Shown one piece after another: positions 17,124 to 26,304 of a stretch of 64,000 nucleotides of DNA. The position numbers were made by a program, and so were the translations under genes. The stretch spans positions 1 through 64,000 of the forward strand of contig JAFKJU010000021.1 in the NCBI GenBank assembly GCA_017305935.1, read 5' to 3'. Every line of letters begins with the position of its first letter. Position 1 is the stretch's first letter. The DNA is from Hyphomicrobiales bacterium (GTDB lineage: Bacteria; Pseudomonadota; Alphaproteobacteria; Rhizobiales; Rhizobiaceae). The notes beneath the pieces are model-generated. The model saw only the letters and a list, made by a program, of their open reading frames with translations, was not told the origin of the DNA and did no database searches.

Positions 17124-17164
17124 CCGCGGCGCCCGACCCGGAAGCAGGTTCAGAAAGGAAGACC

Positions 17165-17587
17165 ATGACCGATATCGTGAAAGTCAAGACCGGTTCCCCC
17201 TTCGAGGAACGCGGCAGCTATTCCCGTCTCGTCGCCGTCGGCGACCTGATTTTCGTCTCGAACACGGCCGGGCGCAACCCGAGGACCAAGCAGATTTCCA
17301 AGGATCTGGCCGAACAGACGCTGCAGGCGCTGTCCAATATCGAAAGCGCGCTCGCCGCCGTCGGCGCGGTGCTGGAGGATGTCGTGGCGGCGCGGGTCTT
17401 CGTGCAGTTTCCCGAGCACATCGACACGATCATGGATGCCTATGCGAAGCGCATGCGCGGCATCAATCCGACGCTGACCATGACCTGCCCGCCGCTCGGC
17501 GCGCCGATCTACGAGGTCGAGATCGAGGTCACCGCCTATCGCGGCGCCTCCAGAGGCAATATCCGGGAAATCGTCATTTCCCCGTGA
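17165..17587 (+). CDS. RidA-family reactive imine/enamine deaminase
   Basis: A 140-residue Rid protein. The conserved architecture is visible: YSRLVAVGDLIFVSNTAGRN at the front, QTLQALSNIESALAAVGAVLEDVV in the helix, and NPTLTMTCPPLGAPIYEVEIEVTAY at the end. The catalytic Arg position of RidA proper reads differently here (MTCPPLGAPIYEVEIE), so it may belong to another Rid subfamily. Rid proteins hydrolyse reactive enamine/imine products of PLP elimination and flavin amine oxidation. Both such enzymes flank it, which makes the role plausible. GAAAGGAA precedes the ATG. Confidence 0.87.
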   Translation: MTDIVKVKTGSPFEERGSYSRLVAVGDLIFVSNTAGRNPRTKQISKDLAEQTLQALSNIESALAAVGAVLEDVVAARVFVQFPEHIDTIMDAYAKRMRGINPTLTMTCPPLGAPIYEVEIEVTAYRGASRGNIREIVISP

Positions 17588-17651
17588 GCCGCAAGCGCGC
17601 GGGGCGGCTTCCCGCCATTCCGCGCGCTCGTTTCGATGTTTCCATTCAAGG

Positions 17652-18953
17652 ATGCGAGCCGTGGCTCCCGTTATCGTTCCTGTCCAGACCTCGCCCGATC
17701 TTCCCCAATCGACGACGGTCGTCGTCATCGGCGCGGGGATCGTCGGCCTGACCGCAGCACTTTGCCTTGCGGAGCGCGGCATCCCCGTCGTCGTCCTGGA
17801 AAAGGGCCGCATCGCAGCGGAACAATCCTCCCGCAATCTCGGCTGGATCCGCAAGATGGGCCGCGAGAAATTCGACGTTCCGCTGTCGCTGGCCTCCGAC
17901 GACCTGTGGACGCGGATGCCGCAACGGGTCGGCGCGGATGTCGGTTATCGCCAGGCCGGGATCATGTATATCGCACGGACGCAAAAGGAGATGGCCGGCC
18001 ATGAAGGCTGGCTGCGCTCGGTCTCCGAACTGTCGCTGGATTCGCGGCTGCTGAGCCCGGCGGAGATCGACCGCATGGTTCCCGGCGGCACGGGGCAATG
18101 GGCCGGCGGGATCTATACCGCCTCGGACGGACGGGCGGAACCGCAGATGGCTTCCAGCGCCATCGCCGCCGCAGCCCTGGCCAATGGCGCGGTCATCGTT
18201 GAAAACTGTGCGGTGCGGGCCTTGTCGCTTGCCGGCGGGCGCGTGCACGGCGTCGTGACCGAGCGTGGCGAAATCCGTTGCGAGAGCGTCCTTCTGGCCG
18301 GCGGCCTGTGGTCGCGCCGCTTTCTCGGCAATCACGGCGTGGCGTTGCCGACGCTGCCGCTTGTCGCGTCGGTGCTGCGCACCGCACCGATGGAAGGGCC
18401 GTCCGATATCGCCGTCGGCGCCCCTGATTTCTCGTTTCGCAAGCGGCTGGACGGGGGTTACACGATCACCCAGCGCGGTGCGCTGTTCGCGCCGCTGATG
18501 CTCGACCACCTGCTGATCGGCCACCGGTATCTGTCGACGCTGAAAGCCCAGTGGAAGAACGTCCGCATCGCTTTCGGGGAGGAATTTTTCAGGGATTTGT
18601 CGTTGGGACGGCGCTGGAGTGCTGCGCGACGCTCGCCTTTCGAGCGGCTGCGCACCATGGACCCACCCGTCAATGACGCATTGAACCGGGAAGCGCTTCA
18701 CAATCTCGGGCAGGCCTGGCCGGTTTTCCGCGATCTCCGTATCAGCCAGAGCTGGGCGGGAATGATCGATGTGACGCCGGATTCGCTGCCGGTCATTTCG
18801 CCGGTGGCCTCGCTTCCGGGACTGACGCTGGCGACCGGTTTTTCCGGCCATGGTTTCGGCACGTCGCCCGCCGCCGGCCAGCTTGCCGCCGAGCTGATCA
18901 CCGGGGATGCGCCGATCGTCGACCCCGCGCCCTATCGCTTCGACCGCTTTTGA
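17652..18953 (+). CDS. FAD-dependent amine/amino-acid oxidoreductase (DAO family)
   Basis: A 433-residue flavoprotein. The dinucleotide motif VIGAGIVGLTAA (about 25-36) with the acidic end of the second strand in VVVLEKGRIA defines the FAD site. SSRNLGWIRKMGRE near residue 57 and the C-terminal GFSGHGFGTSPAAGQLAAEL complete the DAO fold typical of sarcosine and D-amino acid oxidases. It probably oxidises a secondary amine or amino acid imported by the adjacent ABC system, giving an imine for RidA. It is the last gene of the plus-strand module and converges on the DUF35/SDR operon. Confidence 0.88.
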   Translation: MRAVAPVIVPVQTSPDLPQSTTVVVIGAGIVGLTAALCLAERGIPVVVLEKGRIAAEQSSRNLGWIRKMGREKFDVPLSLASDDLWTRMPQRVGADVGYRQAGIMYIARTQKEMAGHEGWLRSVSELSLDSRLLSPAEIDRMVPGGTGQWAGGIYTASDGRAEPQMASSAIAAAALANGAVIVENCAVRALSLAGGRVHGVVTERGEIRCESVLLAGGLWSRRFLGNHGVALPTLPLVASVLRTAPMEGPSDIAVGAPDFSFRKRLDGGYTITQRGALFAPLMLDHLLIGHRYLSTLKAQWKNVRIAFGEEFFRDLSLGRRWSAARRSPFERLRTMDPPVNDALNREALHNLGQAWPVFRDLRISQSWAGMIDVTPDSLPVISPVASLPGLTLATGFSGHGFGTSPAAGQLAAELITGDAPIVDPAPYRFDRF

Positions 18954-19017
18954 GGCGCGGGCGCCCCGCCGGGGCAGGAACGCGCAAGCGTCCGCCCAGG
19001 ATCGTTGCGCGACGCGG

Positions 19018-20253
19018 TCATTGGCCGTTCTCGCGCTCCAGGGCCTTCGGATTGGCGGCGAGCCTTGCCTGGATGTCGCGCGCGATATCTCCGATATAGA
19101 TGTCCTCCAGTCCCCGGCGAAGCCCGTCAACGACCGCACGCGAAAGCTGCGACGGCGATGTCTTCGGCGGGGGTACGCGCTGGTACCATTCGCCTTCCAC
19201 GGGACCGGTAAAGGCGTTGAGAACCCGTATGCCGCCGGGGCGCAGCTCGGCGCGCAGCCAATGCGACAGCGACAGGCAGGCCGCATGTGCAACCGAAACC
19301 GGGCCGAATTCGGGATGGCCGCCAAGCGCATAGGCCGAGAGGATGTTGACCCATGCAACGGCTGAGTTCGGCCCGGCCGCGCCGCGCGCCATCATCGCCG
19401 GCCCGAAGGCTTGCGCCAGATGCGCCGTCGCCGCGACCGTCGCATCCATTGTTTCCATCAGGCAGCGCGGGGCGTCCCTCTCGAAGAGATGCACGGGCCG
19501 GACATGGTCGGCAGTGTTGATCAGGATATCCACCTCCGCGCCGATCGCGGCGGCAAGTGCGGCGACCGATCGCGCATCGGTGAGATCGAGGGCAACGGGC
19601 GTGACGTTGTCCGTCGCGCGCAACAAGGCACCGCCGTCAAACGCTTCATCCGGATCGGACAGCCCGACATCGACGGATGCGGCGCCGGCCTGCAGCAGGG
19701 CGCGCGCCAGCGCAGGCGCCGCCGGATGGCGTCCGTTGGTGATCAGGATGCGCCGGGACCGGGGATCGGCGGTCATTTCCTGCCAGGCGGGGTCGTCCTG
19801 CATGTTCGGTGTCTCCGTTGCCGGTCGGGCAAAGACCACGGGTTGGCCGGCCTTGTCGAGTTGCAGCGACAGGCGAACCCGCTCGCCCTCGACACAATCG
19901 CGATGCAGATGGACGATGATGGGCGGCCCGCAATCGGCCGTGACCAGCCCCTGTCTCCAGGGCAGGTGCTCGCGAAAATAGGGATCGACGCTTGCATGGA
20001 TCGTGGTGGAGGAGACGAGCAGGCCGCCTTCCGGCGCATCGACGAATTCGAGCGCCGGGCACAGGCATTTCGGGCAGGCATCGCGGGGCGGATAGGTGAA
20101 GCGAGCACAGGCGGGGCAGCGTTGCAGGGCAAAGCGTCCCTCGGCCGCCGCGCGCGTCAATCCGTGGGCGGTGCGGCTTCGGTTTGCCGGCGGCAGAGGC
20201 GGCGCGCCCGCCGGCGGGGCTTTGGGCGCTTCGGGGCCAGGCAGTTTCGTCAT
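19018..20253 (-). CDS. DUF35 Zn-ribbon/OB-fold protein fused to a degenerate SDR
   Basis: A 411-residue two-domain protein. Residues about 30-145 form a DUF35 acyl-CoA-binding unit: a rubredoxin-like ribbon (CPACARFTYPPRDACPKC) and an OB-fold. Residues about 165-400 resemble an SDR, but the cofactor motif reads ITNGRHPAAPALA instead of TGxxxGIG, and the usual YxxxK reads V and H (GPVSVAHAACLSLS), so classical redox chemistry looks lost. DUF35 proteins serve as partners of thiolase-like enzymes, which fits the overlapping gene upstream. The ATG at 20253 overlaps that gene's stop (ATGA) and follows GGGGAG; an earlier start would add five residues only. Confidence 0.82.
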   Translation of the reverse strand: MTKLPGPEAPKAPPAGAPPLPPANRSRTAHGLTRAAAEGRFALQRCPACARFTYPPRDACPKCLCPALEFVDAPEGGLLVSSTTIHASVDPYFREHLPWRQGLVTADCGPPIIVHLHRDCVEGERVRLSLQLDKAGQPVVFARPATETPNMQDDPAWQEMTADPRSRRILITNGRHPAAPALARALLQAGAASVDVGLSDPDEAFDGGALLRATDNVTPVALDLTDARSVAALAAAIGAEVDILINTADHVRPVHLFERDAPRCLMETMDATVAATAHLAQAFGPAMMARGAAGPNSAVAWVNILSAYALGGHPEFGPVSVAHAACLSLSHWLRAELRPGGIRVLNAFTGPVEGEWYQRVPPPKTSPSQLSRAVVDGLRRGLEDIYIGDIARDIQARLAANPKALERENGQ

Positions 20254-21431
20254 TGCGTTTCTCCCCACAGGATCACGGCGCCGGAGGACAGGCCGCGGTC
20301 ATAATTGATCATGCCGAAGCCGGATGCGAGGCCGATACGCGCCTGCTCCACCTGCGTCGGCCCGGCCCGGCCCGTAACCTGGCGCAGGCATTCGACGATG
20401 CCGAGATGGCCGCCGGCCGCTCCCGCCTGTCCGGCGGACAACTGGCCGCCGGAGGTATTGTGCGGGAAGCTACCGTCGATTTCGAAGGAATGGCTGCGCA
20501 CGAAATCCGGCGCCTCGCCCTTGGCGCAGAAGCCGAGATCCTCGAATTGCATCATCGAAATCACCGGATAATCGTCATAGGTCTGGACCACGTCGATTTC
20601 GGATGGCGTGATGCCGGCCATCGCATAGAGTTCGCCGACGTCGCGCGCCCAGCCGCCGCGATATTGCACCTCGTCCTCGGCAAAGGCGTGGTGGCGCTCG
20701 ATGGTGGAAAGTATGCGCGCGAAAGGCAATCCGAGCGCGCTTGCGGTTTCCTCGCGCATGATCAGGAAAGCCTCCGCGCCGGCGCAGGGCATGACGCAAT
20801 CGAACAGATGCAGCGGCTCGGCGATCGGCCTTGCCCTCATATAGTCGTCGAGCGTCAACGGCGTCTTCATCAGTGCATGCGGGTTTTTCAAGGCATTGGC
20901 GCGCTGGGCGACGCACAGCTTGCCGAAATCCTCGCGGCGGGCGCCGAAGCGGTTCATGTAATAGCGTGCGATCAGCGCGAAGCTGGCATTGGCCCCGCCT
21001 GCGCCATAGGGGTAGGACGCATCCTGGGCGAAGCGCGAGAAATGCGCGACTGTCTTTCGAAACGTATCGACCTGGTTGGTATCGCCGGCGACGCAGGCGA
21101 CGATGTCGGCATCGCCTGCCTGTACCGCGCGGGCCGCCCGGCGCAATGAGACGACGCCCGCCACCCCGCCCATCGGCACATGGTCGAGCCAGCGCGGCGA
21201 CAGGCCGAGATGCTGGGTGAGGCCGACGGCGCTGTCCGGCGCGGTGGTGAAGCTTGCCATGGCAAATCCGTCGATGTCGCGGTGATCGATGCCGGCGCCT
21301 TCGCAAAGCCCCTTCAGAGCGCGCGCGATCCACCAATGGGCGCTTTCGATGGAGTAACGCTCATAGGGAACGGAGACCGGAACGGCAGCGACGATACCGT
21401 CATAGGATTTGCGCACCGGTTGCCGGGTCAT
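20250..21431 (-). CDS. thiolase-like acyl-CoA acetyltransferase or aldolase (SCP2-thiolase type)
   Basis: A 393-residue thiolase-fold protein. It shows HVPMGGVAGVVSLRRAARA where thiolases carry the nucleophilic Cys; no Cys is present in that stretch. It retains QTYDDYPVISMMQFEDLGFC, GSFPHNTSGGQLSAGQAGAA and the C-terminal Gly-rich end. Cys-less thiolase-like proteins encoded beside DUF35 proteins include the Ltp2-type retro-aldolases of steroid side-chain degradation, so C-C cleavage of a beta-hydroxyacyl-CoA is an alternative to thiolysis. It overlaps both neighbours by 4 bp in an operon with an acyl-CoA ligase. Confidence 0.82.
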   Translation of the reverse strand: MTRQPVRKSYDGIVAAVPVSVPYERYSIESAHWWIARALKGLCEGAGIDHRDIDGFAMASFTTAPDSAVGLTQHLGLSPRWLDHVPMGGVAGVVSLRRAARAVQAGDADIVACVAGDTNQVDTFRKTVAHFSRFAQDASYPYGAGGANASFALIARYYMNRFGARREDFGKLCVAQRANALKNPHALMKTPLTLDDYMRARPIAEPLHLFDCVMPCAGAEAFLIMREETASALGLPFARILSTIERHHAFAEDEVQYRGGWARDVGELYAMAGITPSEIDVVQTYDDYPVISMMQFEDLGFCAKGEAPDFVRSHSFEIDGSFPHNTSGGQLSAGQAGAAGGHLGIVECLRQVTGRAGPTQVEQARIGLASGFGMINYDRGLSSGAVILWGETQ

Positions 21432-23059
21432 GACGCGGAGACCGGTTTGCGCCGCAGGGCGGCCTTGAGCGCGCGCAGGTCAAACGCATTTCCGCGCTCG
21501 ATGCGCCCGGCGGCCATCGCCTTGATCTCGCCGCGCTGCAATTTCTGGGTGGACCCCAGCGGCAGAGCGTCGACGAAGACGATATAGCCCGGCAGCTTGT
21601 GATAGGCCAGACGCTCGGCGGCCTCGCGAACCAGGTCTTCCGCAAGGCTTTCCGGCGCATCGCCACCGGCAGTCTCGGCCCGAACGATGAAGGCGAAGAC
21701 CTCCTCGCCGCGCAACGCGTCCGCAACCGGCGTCACCGCCACCGCCTTGACCGCGGCGCTGGCCGAAAGCGCGGCTTCCACCTCCAGCACGGCAATGTTC
21801 TCGCCGCTGCGGCGCACGATGCTCTTCTTGCGGTCGAAGAAGTAGAGAAGCCCCCTGTCGTCCTCGTGAATGATGTCGCCGGTATGGAACCAGCCGCCGG
21901 CCCATGCCTCCTCGGTCGCGACCTCGTCCTTCAGATATCCGCTGAAGAAGCCCTGGCGCGGATCCGCTCCGGCGGCGCGGACGATCAGTTCTCCGGGCGT
22001 GCCGAGGGGCACAGGTCGGCCGGCATCGTCGACGATGCGGTGGTCCATGCCCGCGCGCGGACGTCCGATGCAGCGCAGGCCGGGCGTATAGTCGTCGCGC
22101 GCCGTCGTGGTCGTGGCCCGCCCGCCGGTTTCGGTCATTGCCCAGGCTTCGACGATGGGAATGCGATAGCGCGCCTCGAACTCGATCTTGTGCTGCGCAT
22201 CGACGCCGGGGCCGAACGAGAACCTTACCGTGTGATCGCGGTCGAACGGCGAGGGCGGCAGGCGCAGCAGGATCGCGGGAATGACGCCGAGGCAATGGAC
22301 GATGGTGGCTGACGACTGGCTGACCGTCTCCCACCAGCGGCTGGCATGGAACCGGTCGAGCGGCACGAAGGCGCCGCCGCAGACGATCATGCCGAGAGCG
22401 GTACAGCCAAGGGCGTTCATGTGGAACATCGGCAGGGGTGTCAGCGCCACTTCCGAGCGCTCCCGGATGGCGGCGATGCCGCCCTGGGTCACATACCAGT
22501 CGGCAAGCGTCATGAAATAGGCGTTGGACAGCATGCAGCCTTTCGGTTTGCCGGTGCTGCCGGACGTGAACAGCAGGGCGCATTCGTCATCCGCAAGGCC
22601 GTGCTGGCGCGATGCCGGGTTGCGCGCTGGCGGCGGCGGATCGCCCGCCTCGATGACGGCAAGGCCGTCGACATCGAGGCCTTCCAGCGTGGCAGCGTCT
22701 TTCGACAAGGCGACCAGCAGCCCGGTTTCGGACAGCGAAAGCTGATAGTGCAATTCGCCCGGCCGCAGATCCGGATTGACCGGAACGATGGAGACGCCGA
22801 GCCCGTTCAGCGCCAGCCAGTAGGCGAAGAATTCCGGACGATTTTCGAGCAGCAGCGCCACCCGGTGGCCGGCGCCGTAGCCTGCCGCGGCAAACATCGC
22901 CTTCAGACGGGAGACGGCCGCGAACATCTCCCCATAGGAGAACGTCAGGCCGTCCGGCGCATAAGCAAGACGCGCCGCCTTCGGCAGGACGATGAGCGTA
23001 TCGTCGGGATGCTGCCGGGCCCGGTGCTCCAAGGCCAGATAGGGAGAGAGAGCGTGCAT
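21428..23059 (-). CDS. AMP-dependent acyl-CoA synthetase/ligase
   Basis: A 543-residue ANL-superfamily enzyme that activates a carboxylic acid through an acyl-adenylate to its CoA thioester. The phosphate loop LLFTSGSTGKPKGC is near residue 160. Adenine-site motifs EAWAMTETGGRAT and GELIVRAAG follow, then WFHTGDI, the hinge FDRKKSIVRRSGENIA, and the catalytic Lys near the end in GSTQKLQRGEI. The ATG at 23059 (MHALSPYLAL) follows AAAGGA and gives family length; the in-frame upstream extension is Pro/Arg-rich and unlike the family. First gene of the operon; its stop overlaps the thiolase start. Confidence 0.9.
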   Translation of the reverse strand: MHALSPYLALEHRARQHPDDTLIVLPKAARLAYAPDGLTFSYGEMFAAVSRLKAMFAAAGYGAGHRVALLLENRPEFFAYWLALNGLGVSIVPVNPDLRPGELHYQLSLSETGLLVALSKDAATLEGLDVDGLAVIEAGDPPPPARNPASRQHGLADDECALLFTSGSTGKPKGCMLSNAYFMTLADWYVTQGGIAAIRERSEVALTPLPMFHMNALGCTALGMIVCGGAFVPLDRFHASRWWETVSQSSATIVHCLGVIPAILLRLPPSPFDRDHTVRFSFGPGVDAQHKIEFEARYRIPIVEAWAMTETGGRATTTTARDDYTPGLRCIGRPRAGMDHRIVDDAGRPVPLGTPGELIVRAAGADPRQGFFSGYLKDEVATEEAWAGGWFHTGDIIHEDDRGLLYFFDRKKSIVRRSGENIAVLEVEAALSASAAVKAVAVTPVADALRGEEVFAFIVRAETAGGDAPESLAEDLVREAAERLAYHKLPGYIVFVDALPLGSTQKLQRGEIKAMAAGRIERGNAFDLRALKAALRRKPVSAS

Positions 23060-23171
23060 GGGCAATCCTTTCGCCGTCACCGGAAGGGTCGGAAACCCGC
23101 GATCGGGACGGGGCTGCCAACAGGGATAGGATCGCGTTCGCGCAGGGTCCAATATTTTTGCTTGCCGGAAA

Positions 23172-23190
23172 CGATAGCGAACTGGTATCG
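23172..23190. promoter_or_regulatory. LysR-box candidate (T-N11-A inverted repeat)
   Basis: CGATA and TATCG form perfect arms around a 9-bp spacer and satisfy the T-N11-A rule for LysR-type regulators. The site ends 6 bp before the lysR start codon in the divergent space shared with the acyl-CoA ligase operon, a position suited to autorepression. Confidence 0.35.
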
Positions 23191-23196
23191 ATCCCC

Positions 23197-24084
23197 ATGG
23201 ATCTGAGACAAATCCGATATTTCGTGGCCGTGGCCGAGGAGGAGCATTTCGGCCGCGCCTCCGAGCGTATCCGCATCGCCCAGCCGGCGCTCAGCCGGCA
23301 GATCCAGTTGCTGGAGGCCGAACTCGGGGTGACCCTGTTCGACCGGCTGCCGCGTGGGGTGAAGCTTTCCGTCGCCGGCCGGACCTTTCTCGCGCATTGC
23401 AGTCAAATCATGGCCGACCTCGGCCATGCGGTCAGCGAAACGCAAGCCGTGGCGCGGGGCGAAGTGGGCGTTCTCAAGCTCGGCTTCATCGAGGTCGCGG
23501 CCTGGAACGGCGTCATCCCGGCGACGATCATGGCCTTCCGGGACGGTTATCCCGGCGTTCGCCTGGTCCTGAACAGCCTGAGCGGACTGGAGCAACTCGA
23601 AGGCATCCATGATGGCCGGATCGATGCGGGCTTCCTCTACAATCCGCCGCCGGATCCGCTTCTCGCCATCCGCCCGGTCGCGCGCCACACCGTGCTTCTG
23701 GCGGTGCCGAAGGACTCGGCGCTTTCCGGACGGGCGTCGGTCGACGTTCGCGAACTGGTCGATCAGCCCGTCATTTCGTTTCACCGACGCGAAAGCCCTG
23801 TCTATCACGACGAATTGCATCGCGGCCTGTTCCAGGCGGGGGTGGCGGTCGATGTGGTGCACGAAGCGATCAACGAGGCGGAAATGCTGGCGCTGGTGAC
23901 CACCGGCATGGGCGTCGCCCTTGTCAACGAATGCCAGAAATGGCGCCCGCCGCATGGCATCATCCTCGTTCGCGTCGACAATCTCGATGTCGGCCTGGAT
24001 CTGGCTTTGGTCTACCGGCGCGACCACACCGTCCCGGCTCTGGCCCGTTTCCTCGCCCTGCTTCCCGATCAGACGTCCTTCTGA
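23197..24084 (+). CDS. LysR-type transcriptional regulator
   Basis: A 295-residue regulator. The N-terminal helix-turn-helix is textbook: MDLRQIRYFVAVAEEEHFGR, then RIAQPALSRQIQLLEAELG and FDRLPRGVKLSVAGRTFL. The C-terminal effector domain starts near residue 90 (VLKLGFIEVAAWNGVIP) and belongs to the BenM/CatM-like group that binds carboxylic acids. It is divergent from the acyl-CoA ligase operon and codirectional with the aldehyde dehydrogenase gene, so it may govern either. The start at 23197 fits the family; the upstream ATG at 23158 would add 13 unrelated residues. Confidence 0.9.
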   Translation: MDLRQIRYFVAVAEEEHFGRASERIRIAQPALSRQIQLLEAELGVTLFDRLPRGVKLSVAGRTFLAHCSQIMADLGHAVSETQAVARGEVGVLKLGFIEVAAWNGVIPATIMAFRDGYPGVRLVLNSLSGLEQLEGIHDGRIDAGFLYNPPPDPLLAIRPVARHTVLLAVPKDSALSGRASVDVRELVDQPVISFHRRESPVYHDELHRGLFQAGVAVDVVHEAINEAEMLALVTTGMGVALVNECQKWRPPHGIILVRVDNLDVGLDLALVYRRDHTVPALARFLALLPDQTSF

Positions 24085-24258
24085 GAGCAGGGCGATAAGA
24101 CCCTTCCTGGCTTTCATCGCATTTCGATATCGGTTCACGCCGTCGAAATTATTGGATCTTCCCGGTTGCAGGTGCTTGGTTTGGGCAGACGACGACGCCG
24201 CCACGAACGGAGCGGCGGTTCATATCGGTGCAGGCCGGAGCCGACCGAACCGGGAGTG

Positions 24259-25776
24259 ATGGATATGTTTGCGATGATCGAAAGGGCCGGCGGCCCGGCG
24301 GTGCGGATCCCGGCCGGCCGGCTGCTGATCGGCGGGGCCTGGTGCGAGGCGATCGATGGGCGGACGATCGCGGTCTACGATCCGGCGACGGAAGAGAAGA
24401 TCGCCGATATCGCCGCCGCCTCCGCCGCCGATGTCGGTCGCGCCGTCGAGGCCGCGCACCGCACCTTCGAAAGCCGCGCCTGGCAGAAGCTGCGCCCGCT
24501 CGATCGCGGCCGGCTCCTCGAAAGGCTGGCGCTGCTCGTCGAGCGCGATGCCGAGGAACTGGCGCGGCTTGAAACGCTCGACAATGGCAAGCCTTTCGCC
24601 GTGTCGAGAAATGTCGACATGAAATTCGCCATGGATGCCCTGCGCTATTACGGTGGCTGGAGCTCGAAGATATCGGGCGAATACATCGCCCTGTCGCCGT
24701 TTTTCGACGACGGCGGCACCTACAGGGCCTATACCGAGCGCAAGCCGGTCGGCGTCGTCGGCGGCATAACGCCGTGGAATTTTCCGATGGGGCAGGCGAT
24801 CCAGAAGATCGCGCCGGCCATCGCCTTTGGCTGCACCATCGTGCTGAAACCCTCCGAGGAGGCCTCGCTGACGACGTTGCGGCTTGGCGAACTCATTCTC
24901 GAAGCGGGGTTTCCCGAAGGTGCGGTCAACATCGTCACCGGTTACGGCCACGAGGCCGGGCAGGCGCTGGTCGACCATCCGCTGGTGCGCAAGATCGCCT
25001 TCACGGGTTCGACGGCGACCGGCCAGAAGATTCTGGAATCCTCGGCGCGGCAGATGAAGCGCGTGACGCTGGAGCTTGGCGGCAAATCGCCCGCCATCGT
25101 CCTTGCCGATGCCGATCTGAACAAGGCAATCCCAGGGGCGGCGAATGCGATCTTCCCCAACTCCGGGCAGGTCTGCACCGCAGGCTCCCGGCTTTTTGTC
25201 GAAGCGTCCATCTATGACGAGGTCACGCGCGGCGTTGCCGAGATTGCCCGCAACCTGCGGCTCGGCAGCGGCTTCGATCCCGTAAACGAGCTTGGGCCGC
25301 TGATTTCCGCCCGCCAGCTGGAGCGGGTGTCTTCGCTGGTTTCCAGCGGCGTCGAGGAGGGAGCGCAACCGCTGTGCGGCGCCGGGCGCGCCGCCGGGAA
25401 GGGGTATTTCTTCCAGCCGACGGTGCTCTCCGGCGCCCGCGCGGACATGCGCATCGCGCGCGAGGAGGTCTTCGGCCCCGTGGTGCTCGCCATGCCGTTT
25501 ACCGATTTGCGGACGATCAAGGCGCTGGCCAACGATACGGTCTACGGCCTGGGCGCCAGCATCTGGACGCGCGACCTCAACAAGGCGCATCTGCTCGCCG
25601 ACCAGATCGATGCCGGCACGGTCTGGATCAATACCCACAACATTCTCGATACGGCGATGCCGTTCGGCGGCACCAAGATGTCGGGCCTCGGTCGCGAGTT
25701 CGGATCGGAAGTCATCCACGCCTATACCGAACCGCGCGCCGTCTGCATGCGCCTCGACGGCGCCGGGCTGGCGTGA
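24259..25776 (+). CDS. NAD(P)-dependent aldehyde dehydrogenase
   Basis: A 505-residue enzyme of the ALDH superfamily that oxidises an aldehyde to a carboxylate. The oxyanion Asn is N174 (TPWNFPMG), the general base is E272 (LELGGKSPAI) and the nucleophile is C306 (NSGQVCTAGS); FTGSTATGQ near residue 248 is the cofactor loop and REEVFGPV is conserved further down. The start could be the ATG at 24259 or 24265; GGGAG is better spaced for the second. The natural aldehyde is unknown. Linking it to the acyl-CoA ligase (aldehyde to acid to CoA ester) or to arylacetaldehydes of the neighbouring ior operon is inference. Confidence 0.9.
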   Translation: MDMFAMIERAGGPAVRIPAGRLLIGGAWCEAIDGRTIAVYDPATEEKIADIAAASAADVGRAVEAAHRTFESRAWQKLRPLDRGRLLERLALLVERDAEELARLETLDNGKPFAVSRNVDMKFAMDALRYYGGWSSKISGEYIALSPFFDDGGTYRAYTERKPVGVVGGITPWNFPMGQAIQKIAPAIAFGCTIVLKPSEEASLTTLRLGELILEAGFPEGAVNIVTGYGHEAGQALVDHPLVRKIAFTGSTATGQKILESSARQMKRVTLELGGKSPAIVLADADLNKAIPGAANAIFPNSGQVCTAGSRLFVEASIYDEVTRGVAEIARNLRLGSGFDPVNELGPLISARQLERVSSLVSSGVEEGAQPLCGAGRAAGKGYFFQPTVLSGARADMRIAREEVFGPVVLAMPFTDLRTIKALANDTVYGLGASIWTRDLNKAHLLADQIDAGTVWINTHNILDTAMPFGGTKMSGLGREFGSEVIHAYTEPRAVCMRLDGAGLA

Positions 25777-25797
25777 TGCGTGCGCCGCCGCCGGGCG

Positions 25798-26304
25798 TCA
25801 GCCTTGAGCGCCGGGTGCGCGGCGTGCCTCGAGCTTGCGCAGGACGTCGATGCAGGTCCTGAGTTCATCCGGGGCCAACCCGGCGACGAAACCGGCATAC
25901 ATCGCGTCGATCGTCGGCGCGATCTCGCGTAGTTTGCGCCGCCCGGCGGCGGTCAGCGCCACGGTGCGCACCCGCTGATCCTTTTCGGAAATCCGGCGCA
26001 CCACCACGCCCTCGGCGACCAGACTTTCGATCACGCGGCTGGCGCTCGACTGGTCGATCAGGGAAATCTCCGCGACTTCGTTGACGGTCATCTGCCCATG
26101 CGCATGCAGCGACGACATGATCCGCATCATGGCTTCGGTCCAGCCGAGTTTCTGCAGCGCACCGGTCTGGAGAGCGGACCAGTCCCGCGCCAGGCGATTG
26201 AGCAGATAGGGCAGGTAGTTTTCCATCTCCTCGCGCGTCGCGAAGGGAAAACCCTGGCGCCCGCCGTCGTCACGGCCCGTCATCGCGGCGTCCGTCGGCG
26301 TCAT
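25798..26304 (-). CDS. MarR-family regulator (distal of a tandem pair)
   Basis: A 168-residue winged-helix protein. The DNA-binding region shows MTVNEVAEISLIDQSSASRV followed by the wing EGVVVRRISEKDQRVRTVAL, the hallmark DxR of MarR proteins. Its reading frame overlaps the 3' end of the upstream marR gene by 35 bp with the ATG at 26304, or 14 bp with that at 26283. The two probably share one transcript. MarR proteins usually bind aromatic carboxylates or their CoA esters, which suits the indolepyruvate-type operon upstream. Confidence 0.88.
   Translation of the reverse strand: MTPTDAAMTGRDDGGRQGFPFATREEMENYLPYLLNRLARDWSALQTGALQKLGWTEAMMRIMSSLHAHGQMTVNEVAEISLIDQSSASRVIESLVAEGVVVRRISEKDQRVRTVALTAAGRRKLREIAPTIDAMYAGFVAGLAPDELRTCIDVLRKLEARRAPGAQG

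Noticed and set aside
18963..18975. small GCCCC/GGGGC hairpin after the DAO-family gene
   Set aside because: A 5-bp stem in very GC-rich sequence without a T-run is expected by chance; too weak to call a terminator.
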